A DNA stretch of 6,633 bases, from NCBI GenBank assembly GCA_003133185.1, contig PKWF01000303.1:7769-14401 (forward strand), given 5' to 3'. The notes under the pieces were generated by a model that was not told the origin of the DNA, did no database searches, and was given only the letters and a program-made list of their open reading frames with translations. The DNA is from Vulcanimicrobiota bacterium (lineage in GTDB: Bacteria > Vulcanimicrobiota > Vulcanimicrobiia > Vulcanimicrobiales > Vulcanimicrobiaceae). Below are positions 1 through 5,362 of this stretch, piece after piece; positions within the stretch are counted from its first letter, which is position 1, and each line of letters begins with the position of its first letter. A program made the translations under genes and the position numbers.

Positions 1-204
1 GCCGGAAGGGTTGTCGCCTTGGGTTTGGAGGCTGCCGGCGAGCGCCGCGAGGCCGTTGCCGTCATGAAGCAGTCGGTCGATCTCGCGAACGCGGGCTGCT
101 GCTCGAAATTCGACGTGCACCGCATCGACAGCTCCTACCGGAATATAGCTCGTTTGAAGCAGCTCCCCGCCAGAAAACTGGACTACCTAGACTTCTGCGG
201 CTGA
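1..204 (+). CDS. C-terminal fragment of a probable TPR-repeat protein (5' end outside window)
   Basis: Frame 1 is open from the first base to a TGA at 202-204, giving 67 residues with no stop, so the gene almost certainly begins upstream of the window. The first part, around ALGLEAAGERREAVAVMKQSVDLA, reads like one tetratricopeptide helix pair: a small-residue first helix, then a turn, then an amphipathic EAVAVMKQ-type second helix. TPR units usually serve as protein-binding scaffolds, and what this one binds cannot be told. The tail ends LDYLDFCG and contains a Cys-Cys pair (NAGCCSK). An internal ATG at 64 could start a shorter frame but lacks a good ribosome binding site. The gene lies on the same strand as the lipoprotein cluster, 113 bases before it, so it may or may not be cotranscribed. 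The TPR assignment rests on about 30 residues and is tentative; the reading frame is more secure than the family. Confidence 0.55.
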   Translation, partial: AGRVVALGLEAAGERREAVAVMKQSVDLANAGCCSKFDVHRIDSSYRNIARLKQLPARKLDYLDFCG

Positions 205-303
205 CGCGGCTCCCGGGATACCAAATGACATGGGTTTGACACGTTTGGCCAATGTGGCGCGAGCGTCAACCTGGAAAGCACATCGCACCAGTTTCTTGGT
301 TTG

Positions 304-309
304 AAGGAG
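304..309 (+). promoter_or_regulatory. Ribosome binding site of the first propeller lipoprotein
   Basis: AAGGAG lies eight bases before the ATG at 318. It selects this start over the in-frame ATG at 252, which would put 22 charged or polar residues ahead of the lipoprotein signal peptide. Confidence 0.75.
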
Positions 310-317
310 AACATCGA

Positions 318-1292
318 ATGCGTCGTGACAGTCTAGCAGGTCTCGCGCCGACCACCATCGCAACGGCAATACTTCTTGCCGGCTGTTCGGGAAGCTCGCA
401 GCTCGGGAGCCCCGTAACGCCAATGTCGGCTAATGTGCCGCAACAGCAAAGCGTTTTTCACCACAGCCGGCAGGCGACGAGCTGGCTGAACCGGCTCGAC
501 GCACGAACGCGTCTCGCATACATCTCCGATACCCTTGCGAACAACGTGACCGTGTTTGACCTCAATGGAACCATGCAAGGTCAAATCGGTGGCCTCAGCA
601 ATCCGGGAGGCCTCTTCGTCGATTCCAAACACAACCTCTGGGTCGCGAACGGCGGCTCGAACAATGTTCTCGAATTCGCGCGCGGTGCGACCACGCCGTT
701 CAATACGCTCGACGACGCGGGCGCCGGACCGCTCGACGTAACGATGTGCGCGAACGGTACCGTCTATGTCGCCGGTTCCGACTCCACCGCCATCGAGGTC
801 TACCCTCGAGGCAGCGTCAACCCGGCGCGCTCCCTGACCTACCCGGGAGCAGAGCAGAACGACGCTCTGACCTGCGACGCCGCAGGTAACGTGTTCGCGA
901 CGATCGTCATAAGCTTCCATGGCGGCGTCGTGGAATTCCCTCGCGGAAAGCAGCACGGAGCCACGCAACTCCCTATCAGCCTCGGAGGGCCCGGCGGTAT
1001 AAAGCCGGACAGTGCCGGCAACCTTTTGGTCGACGATCAGTCGGCCCAGACGATCACCGAGTACACAGAAGCGGGTTCGCCGACGGGTAGTTCGATCGCC
1101 ACGGCCTTTGACTGCATCAACTTTGGCGTTACAACCAACAGCAAACTCGTCGGATGTGCGGTCTACGTCGCGTACCACACGTCTTACGGTCAATCGTACA
1201 CCTTCCCGGGCGGCACGATGCGTCAGACGTATTCCGGCTCTTTCATGCTGCCGTATGGCTTCGCGTTCGATCCTGGCCAAAAGGGTCTTTAG
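318..1292 (+). CDS. Lipoprotein with NHL/SMP-30-like beta-propeller repeats (first of three)
   Basis: A 324-residue predicted exported lipoprotein. The signal peptide has a basic start (MRR), a hydrophobic stretch and the lipobox L-L-A-G-C, with Cys23 as the expected lipidated residue. Ser at +2 would favour outer-membrane sorting if the organism is a diderm. A polar linker runs to about residue 65. The rest carries repeated blade motifs of the D-x-x-G-N-L-x-V type: DSKHNLWVAN at 102-111, a variant CANGTVYVAG at 144-153, DAAGNVFAT from 187 and DSAGNLLVDD at 231-240, spaced roughly 42-45 residues. This is typical of NHL, SMP-30 or YncE-like propellers, which bind ligands or partners and sometimes act as lactonases; no catalytic site can be assigned. 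Beyond Cys23 there are cysteines at 144, 186, 266 and 280 that could form disulphides. The gene is followed after two bases by the next lipoprotein, implying translational coupling. It is the most divergent of the three. Function unknown. Confidence 0.85.
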   Translation: MRRDSLAGLAPTTIATAILLAGCSGSSQLGSPVTPMSANVPQQQSVFHHSRQATSWLNRLDARTRLAYISDTLANNVTVFDLNGTMQGQIGGLSNPGGLFVDSKHNLWVANGGSNNVLEFARGATTPFNTLDDAGAGPLDVTMCANGTVYVAGSDSTAIEVYPRGSVNPARSLTYPGAEQNDALTCDAAGNVFATIVISFHGGVVEFPRGKQHGATQLPISLGGPGGIKPDSAGNLLVDDQSAQTITEYTEAGSPTGSSIATAFDCINFGVTTNSKLVGCAVYVAYHTSYGQSYTFPGGTMRQTYSGSFMLPYGFAFDPGQKGL

Positions 1293-1294
1293 GA

Positions 1295-2296
1295 ATGCGC
1301 ACATCTTCGTATCTTGGCTTTGTTCTTCGTAGCGCGGCAGCTGTCGCATTGCTCGCCGGCTGCTCCGAAGGCGGTTTGCAGCCTCCGGCAGCGAATGCGC
1401 CGAGTTCGGCGCTAACTCGACTCGGCGTGCTGTCCCAGGAGATGAATACGAACTCGCCGGGCGCCGATCAGGTCATCGTTTCCGACAGCTTCGCCAACAC
1501 CGTTAGCGTCTTCGATGCCAAAGGGCGCCTGCAAACGCGCCTAAAGAAAGGCATCAACGGCCCCATGGGCCTCGCTACCGATTCGGCCGGGAACCTGTAC
1601 GTCGCAAACTCCCAGGATTCAAACGTGCTCGTCTATTCGCAACCGTACAAGTCGGTCAGCCTAACCTTGAAAGAACCGGGCCGGTATCCCTTGGACGTTG
1701 CGGTGAGCAAGGCCGGTCTCGTCGGCGTCATGAACCCGACGGAGCCGTCTGGCCCCGGCAACGTGACCTTCTACAAGGAAGGCGCGACCTCGGCGTGCGC
1801 AAATGTGAGCGGTCCGACTTGGAACGAGATGTCCTTCGGGGCATTCGACGCTTCCGGGAATCTCTTCGTTGACGGCGTCGACCGCGACGGGAATCCGCTC
1901 GTCGGCGAAGTCTCCGGCGGTTGCACGGCTACGTCGGTCACGACGCTGCGCGTCGGTAACGCGATGTCCGGCGTCGCTGGGGTGCAGGTCGTCCATGGTA
2001 ACATCCTGATCTTGGATCAAAACTATGGCTCTTTCGCCCCGGAAATCTATACCTACGCGCCCCCTTCCGGCGGTTCGCTCGGCTCCCCGATTGCGACGAC
2101 AAAGCTGTCGGCCGGAATTGAAATGGAGAGTTTCGCGATGACCCGGGGCGATCGCGATCTCTGGATCGCACACTCCGACGTTGCTTACGGACGAATCGAG
2201 TACACGTATCCTGGCGGCCGGTTCGTCAAGTCGTTCAACGAGCCTCATTTAGTAACTGCGTATGGTATCGCCGTCAATCCGGCTGCGAGCCCGTAA
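1295..2296 (+). CDS. Lipoprotein with NHL/SMP-30-like beta-propeller repeats (second of three)
   Basis: A 333-residue predicted lipoprotein. The ATG at 1295 is two bases after the previous stop; AAGGG at 1281-1285 region gives a plausible ribosome site, and the longer upstream frame only reads through the preceding gene out of frame. The signal peptide MRTSSYLGFVLRSAAAVA is followed by lipobox L-L-A-G-C (Cys23), then a Pro/Ala/Ser linker to about residue 55. Blade motifs include VSDSFANTVSVFD near 62-74, DSAGNLYVAN at 97-106, SKAGLVGVMN from 138, DASGNLFVDG at 185-194 and HGNILILD from 234. These indicate a beta-propeller exposed outside the cytoplasm. Two cysteines, 168 and 210, are conserved with the third gene at the same 42-residue spacing and could form a disulphide between neighbouring blades. 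It shares long stretches with the next gene (VGEVSGGC, IYTYAPPSGGSLGSP) and is clearly its paralogue. No enzymatic motif is recognised, so ligand binding or a cell-surface structural role are both possible. Confidence 0.87.
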   Translation: MRTSSYLGFVLRSAAAVALLAGCSEGGLQPPAANAPSSALTRLGVLSQEMNTNSPGADQVIVSDSFANTVSVFDAKGRLQTRLKKGINGPMGLATDSAGNLYVANSQDSNVLVYSQPYKSVSLTLKEPGRYPLDVAVSKAGLVGVMNPTEPSGPGNVTFYKEGATSACANVSGPTWNEMSFGAFDASGNLFVDGVDRDGNPLVGEVSGGCTATSVTTLRVGNAMSGVAGVQVVHGNILILDQNYGSFAPEIYTYAPPSGGSLGSPIATTKLSAGIEMESFAMTRGDRDLWIAHSDVAYGRIEYTYPGGRFVKSFNEPHLVTAYGIAVNPAASP

Positions 2297-2312
2297 CGTG
2301 ATAGAGACAACT

Positions 2313-2317
2313 AGGAG
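2313..2317 (+). promoter_or_regulatory. Ribosome binding site of the third propeller lipoprotein
   Basis: AGGAG lies ten bases before the ATG at 2328, inside the 31-base spacer after the second lipoprotein gene. It supports 2328 over the in-frame ATG at 2262, which lies inside the preceding gene and would bury the signal peptide. Confidence 0.65.
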
Positions 2318-2327
2318 CACTGATCCC

Positions 2328-3329
2328 ATGCGCACACTATCTTGTGCCGCCGCCGTCGCGTTCCTCGCGGGCTGTTCTGGAGGTGGATCGTCGCCGCCGG
2401 CGGCCGCAGTCGTCGCCGCGGGGCCGAACCAAACCGCGCGGTCCCCAGTCACTCCGAGCCACGTGGCGCCGTTCGTCAACGTGGCCGGCATAAAGGCACC
2501 GCATGGCAACAATACTTTCGTCACAGACGCCGGGACCGCGACAGTTACGGTATGGGGCGCCAATGGCCAGCTCAACGCGATACTTTTCGATGGCATAAGC
2601 GCAAACCCTCAGGGCCTGGCAACCGATGCAGCGCAGAACCTGTACGTTGCGAACCTAGGTTTCAGCAACATCATCGTGTATGCAAAGCCATACGCCTCGA
2701 TAAAATCGACGTTGAACGATGCAGGGCAGAACACGGAAGACGTCGCGGTCGACAAAACGGGCCTCGTGGGCGTCACGAATTACTTGAGCAGCGCACTTTC
2801 GCCCGGGAGCGTAAGCTTTTTCGCGAAGAATGCGACGCAGCCATGCAGCGTCGTTAAAGATCCCAACTGGATATATTTCTTCAACGATGCGTTCGATGCG
2901 TCGGGGAATCTGTTCATCGATGGGCAAACTGCGGGCGGTACGACACTCGTCGGTGAGGTGTCCGGCGGCTGCGGGGCGACATCGATTACGACGCTAAGCG
3001 TTGGAAACACAATCTCGTGGCCGGGCGGTGTTCAGGTGTCCGATGGGAACATTCTCATCGGCGATGTGAACAAGCAGGCAATCTACACGTACGCGCCGCC
3101 GTCGGGTGGTTCCCTCGGTTCTCCAACCGTCGTCACTACGCTCGCCGGGGCAGAGGCTCCGGTGACCTTCGCGATCGAAGAGAATGGTAAATACGTGCGA
3201 ACCGCCGATTTTGCGGCGGATAAGTTGTATGCGGCACTGTACACGTATCCGAAAGGCGCCTACGTCAGCAAGCTCGCGGACCACTTATCGGCCGTTGCAG
3301 TTGCGGTCTATCCGCCGGCGCGGCCATAG
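2328..3329 (+). CDS. Lipoprotein with NHL/SMP-30-like beta-propeller repeats (third of three)
   Basis: A 333-residue lipoprotein, exactly the length of its upstream paralogue. The signal peptide is short: MRTLSCAAAVA then lipobox F-L-A-G-C with Cys16 lipidated, near the lower limit for such signals. A Gly/Ser/Pro/Ala-rich linker fills residues 17-50. Propeller repeats follow: FVTDAGTATVTVW near 64-76, DAAQNLYVAN at 100-109, DKTGLVGVTN from 142, DASGNLFIDG at 190-199 and DGNILIGD from 239. Cys173 and Cys215 match Cys168 and Cys210 of the second gene. Shared segments such as TLVGEVSGGC versus PLVGEVSGGC and the identical IYTYAPPSGGSLGSP show homology, while most codons there differ synonymously, so the duplication is old. 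The gene ends the predicted three-gene operon and faces recQ across 42 bases. Its function is not recognised. NHL-like propellers are generally binding platforms, so a surface binding role is a guess. Confidence 0.87.
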   Translation: MRTLSCAAAVAFLAGCSGGGSSPPAAAVVAAGPNQTARSPVTPSHVAPFVNVAGIKAPHGNNTFVTDAGTATVTVWGANGQLNAILFDGISANPQGLATDAAQNLYVANLGFSNIIVYAKPYASIKSTLNDAGQNTEDVAVDKTGLVGVTNYLSSALSPGSVSFFAKNATQPCSVVKDPNWIYFFNDAFDASGNLFIDGQTAGGTTLVGEVSGGCGATSITTLSVGNTISWPGGVQVSDGNILIGDVNKQAIYTYAPPSGGSLGSPTVVTTLAGAEAPVTFAIEENGKYVRTADFAADKLYAALYTYPKGAYVSKLADHLSAVAVAVYPPARP

Positions 3330-3371
3330 CATCTAAGATTATGGATGGGCCAGCCTACCCAGGCGGTTGTG
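3330..3371. other. Convergent spacer between lipoprotein operon and recQ
   Basis: These 42 bases separate two stop codons facing each other. The only self-complementary elements are four-base stems (for example GCCT-ACCC-AGGC at 3353-3364) without a T tract, so I see no convincing intrinsic terminator for either direction. Confidence 0.6.
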
Positions 3372-5192
3372 CTAGTCCGAGGCGTCGGCCGTATCAAACG
3401 AGCGTATCGCTTCGACGAAGGCGGTGCCATAGCGCTCGAGCTTGACGTCACCAACTCCACCGATCTGCCGGAACGCCTGCAGTGTGACCGGTTGCTGCGT
3501 GCACAGCTCGCGTAAGGTCGCGTCAGAAAAAACGACATAGGGCGGAACGCCTTGATCGTCCGCGAGACGCTTGCGCAACTCCCGCAGCCTCTCGAATAGC
3601 GCGTCGTCATGGACGGTGGGCAGTACCCGAAGCCGGCGGCTGCGCCGCTTCTCGGTCTTGGCGACGAAGCGCGGCATGGCAAAAGCGAATGCACGGTGCT
3701 CCTTGAGCGCGCGCAATCCTTCCTCGGTTACGAATAAGGTACGATGTTCGTAACTCTGTTCGACGCAACCAGTCCGCATGAGCTCCGAGAGCACCGCCAT
3801 CCAGGCGCCTTTGCTCTGCTCGGCACCGATTCCGAAGGTCGATAGGCGATCGTGGCCCCATGCGATGACCTTATCGGTACGCTTTCCGAGCAGCACGTCG
3901 ACGATGTGGTGCGCACCGCTCGAAAATCCGCTGTGCTCGCGCACCCGATAGATGCATGAGAGCGCCTTGCGAGCGACCTGCGTGCCGTCGACTCGTTCCG
4001 GCGGTTGCAGACAGTTATCGCAGTTTCCACACTGGCCGGTGACTCCGTCCTCGCCGAAATAGTGCAACAGGTGACTCCGCCGGCAATGCATCGTCGCTGC
4101 GAAATCGAGCATTTGTCGCAGAAGGCGCTCGGCCTTTTCGCGTTCCTGCGGATTCTCTATCTGACGAATGAAGTGGCGCTGCTTCGCCGCATCGCCTCCG
4201 CTGAAGAAGAGCGCACAGTCGCTAGCGAGGCCGTCGCGGCCGGCCCGCCCGGTCTCCTGGTAATAGCCCTCGACGTTCTTGGGCAGATCGTAGTGTACGA
4301 CGTAGCGCACGTTAGGTTTGTCGATGCCCATGCCGAAGGCGATCGTCGCACACATGACGCGGATCTCGTCGCGAATGAATAGCTCCTGGTGGCGAGCGCG
4401 CTGCTGCGGCAGGAGGCCCGCGTGGTACGGGCGAGACGAGATGCCGGCCGCGCTAAGCTTCGTCGCCAGCTCCTCTGCCGAGTTGCGGCTCTGCACGTAG
4501 ACGATACCGCTCTCGTTGGCACGGGCCGTACACCAAGACAGCAGTTGTTTAACCGCGTCGGTTTTTTCGAAGACGGCATAACGCAGATTCGGCCGGTTAA
4601 AACTTGCAACGAAGCGGCGCGGCTTGCGCATCTCGAGAAAGCGCTCGATGTCGTCGCGCACTCGCGCGGTCGCCGTCGCGGTGAGCGCCAACATCGGAAT
4701 GCCGGGATGGCGCGAACGTAGCGATGCGATCTGGCGGTACTCGGGCCGAAAGTCGTGCCCCCATTCGCTGACGCAGTGCGCCTCGTCGACCGCTATGCGG
4801 CGCAAGTTCCAGCGCGCCAAGCCGGCGAGAAACCCTGCCATCACGGTGCGCTCCGGAGCGACATACAGCAGACGGTACGCACCACGGTCGAGTGCTGCCA
4901 GCCGGCGCGCGGTCGCCGCCGGATCGAGCGAACTGTTGAGGAAGGTTGCCGGAATGCCATTGGCTTCCAGCGCGTCGACCTGATCCTTCATCAATGCGAT
5001 CAGGGGCGAGATAACCAGCGTGAGCCCTGGCTCGAGCAGCGCCGGCAATTGATAGCAGAGCGATTTCCCGCCGCCGGTCGGCAGGAGCGCCACGACGTCG
5101 CCTCCAGCCATCGCGGCTTCTACGATCTCGCGCTGCAGCGGACGAAACATGGTATACCCGAAGTGATGCTTCAGTGCCTCGTCGAGCGTCAT
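3372..5192 (-). CDS. recQ: ATP-dependent DNA helicase RecQ
   Basis: A complete 606-residue RecQ, close to the usual size of bacterial RecQ (about 600). This is a cytoplasmic 3'-5' superfamily 2 helicase that unwinds forks and recombination intermediates in the RecF pathway and in illegitimate-recombination control. Motif 0 is FRPLQREIV at 16-24; Walker A is TGGGKS at 39-44; motif Ia is VISPLIALMKDQ at 60-71. Walker B DEAH is at 136-139, followed by the RecQ aromatic-rich loop VSEWGHDFRPEY. Motif III LTATAT is at 170-175; motifs V and VI lie in 280-321, with the arginine finger in QETGRAGRDG. The zinc site has Cys370, Cys388, Cys391 and Cys394 (CGNCDNC). A winged-helix RQC region spans about 405-505 and a C-terminal HRDC domain about 530-600. 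All key residues are present. The ATG at 5190-5192 starts just before the conserved N-terminus, but only a weak GAAAG lies six bases upstream. A possible small frame ends 33 bases before it. Confidence 0.97.
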   Translation of the reverse strand: MTLDEALKHHFGYTMFRPLQREIVEAAMAGGDVVALLPTGGGKSLCYQLPALLEPGLTLVISPLIALMKDQVDALEANGIPATFLNSSLDPAATARRLAALDRGAYRLLYVAPERTVMAGFLAGLARWNLRRIAVDEAHCVSEWGHDFRPEYRQIASLRSRHPGIPMLALTATATARVRDDIERFLEMRKPRRFVASFNRPNLRYAVFEKTDAVKQLLSWCTARANESGIVYVQSRNSAEELATKLSAAGISSRPYHAGLLPQQRARHQELFIRDEIRVMCATIAFGMGIDKPNVRYVVHYDLPKNVEGYYQETGRAGRDGLASDCALFFSGGDAAKQRHFIRQIENPQEREKAERLLRQMLDFAATMHCRRSHLLHYFGEDGVTGQCGNCDNCLQPPERVDGTQVARKALSCIYRVREHSGFSSGAHHIVDVLLGKRTDKVIAWGHDRLSTFGIGAEQSKGAWMAVLSELMRTGCVEQSYEHRTLFVTEEGLRALKEHRAFAFAMPRFVAKTEKRRSRRLRVLPTVHDDALFERLRELRKRLADDQGVPPYVVFSDATLRELCTQQPVTLQAFRQIGGVGDVKLERYGTAFVEAIRSFDTADASD

Positions 5193-5225
5193 GGCTGGCT
5201 TTCAACGTTCGACGCGCGCCGCCGA

Positions 5226-5324
5226 TTACATCGCGCATTCGCCGCACGGGTCGAACTCACGCTCGGAAAAGAGTGCGCGCAACTCGCGCGTGAAATCCTC
5301 CAGCGGAGGATTGGTCGGAACCAC
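5226..5324 (-). CDS. Possible small protein or gene remnant with CGEC motif, upstream of recQ
   Basis: On the minus strand a frame is open from 5399 down to a TAA at 5226-5228. It has no ATG; the GTG at 5322-5324 would give 32 residues. The sequence contains FTRELRALFSERE, which looks like an amphipathic helix, and ends DPCGECAM with a CxxC pair that could bind a metal. Most codons in the second half end in G or C, as in the real genes here. Its stop is 33 bases before the recQ start, consistent with cotranscription. Against it: no strong ribosome binding site, very short, and GC-rich DNA often stays open by chance in other frames across this same stretch. The frame also runs back under the phosphoesterase start. 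It may be a genuine small protein, the 3' remnant of a lost gene, or a chance frame. I do not recognise a family. Confidence 0.3.
   Translation of the reverse strand: MVPTNPPLEDFTRELRALFSEREFDPCGECAM
5294..5312 (+). repeat. Perfect inverted repeat in the recQ-phosphoesterase divergent region
   Basis: AATCCTCC (5294-5301), a three-base AGC loop and GGAGGATT (5305-5312) form a perfect eight-base-pair stem. It has no following T tract, so it is unlikely to be an intrinsic terminator on the plus strand. It could be an operator or an mRNA hairpin in the phosphoesterase leader; it also overlaps the possible minus-strand small frame, so it may be coincidental. Confidence 0.5.
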
Positions 5325-5343
5325 CCCAAATATCCGTACGTTG

Positions 5344-5356
5344 CTCCGAAACGGAG
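5344..5356 (+). promoter_or_regulatory. Small hairpin overlapping the phosphoesterase ribosome binding site
   Basis: CTCCG (5344-5348), loop AAA and CGGAG (5352-5356) can pair as a five-base stem. The right arm contains most of the GGAGG ribosome binding site, so folding would hide it. The CCTCC at 5297-5301, the left arm of the upstream repeat, is also complementary to the same GGAGG. Regulation is an inference from complementarity only. Confidence 0.4.
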
Positions 5357-5357
5357 G
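5353..5357 (+). promoter_or_regulatory. Ribosome binding site of the phosphoesterase gene
   Basis: GGAGG lies five bases before the GTG at 5363 and eight bases before the in-frame TTG at 5366. It supports a non-ATG start here, since no ATG exists in this frame between the upstream stop at 5291-5293 and the signal peptide. Confidence 0.7.
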
Positions 5358-5362
5358 GTCAC

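Noticed and set aside
236..241. TTGACA, a perfect -35 consensus upstream of the first lipoprotein gene
   Set aside because: No acceptable -10 hexamer is found 15-19 bases downstream (the sequence there is GC-rich), so I do not call a promoter.
245..252. Eight-base palindrome TTGGCCAA
   Set aside because: Single short palindrome without a second copy or promoter context; expected by chance.
252..317. Longer N-terminus for the first lipoprotein from the ATG at 252
   Set aside because: It would add 22 polar residues before the signal peptide, and the ribosome site at 304-309 fits the start at 318.
333..1349. Long minus-strand frame of 338 codons opposite the first lipoprotein gene
   Set aside because: The translation is arginine- and valine-rich with no recognisable domain. 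The plus strand carries a signal peptide, repeats and a ribosome site, so this is an antisense shadow in GC-rich DNA.
3347..3364. Possible bidirectional terminator between the third lipoprotein gene and recQ
   Set aside because: Only four-base-pair stems and no T tract on either strand.
4597..5247. Minus-strand frame of 216 codons overlapping the start of recQ in another frame
   Set aside because: Arginine- and alanine-rich shadow; the RecQ frame carries all helicase motifs here.
5225..5255. Possible recQ promoter on the minus strand: TTCGAC and TGTAAT
   Set aside because: The -10 is a good match, but the spacer is 19 bases and the -35 is weak; it also lies within the possible small frame. 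Not strong enough to annotate.
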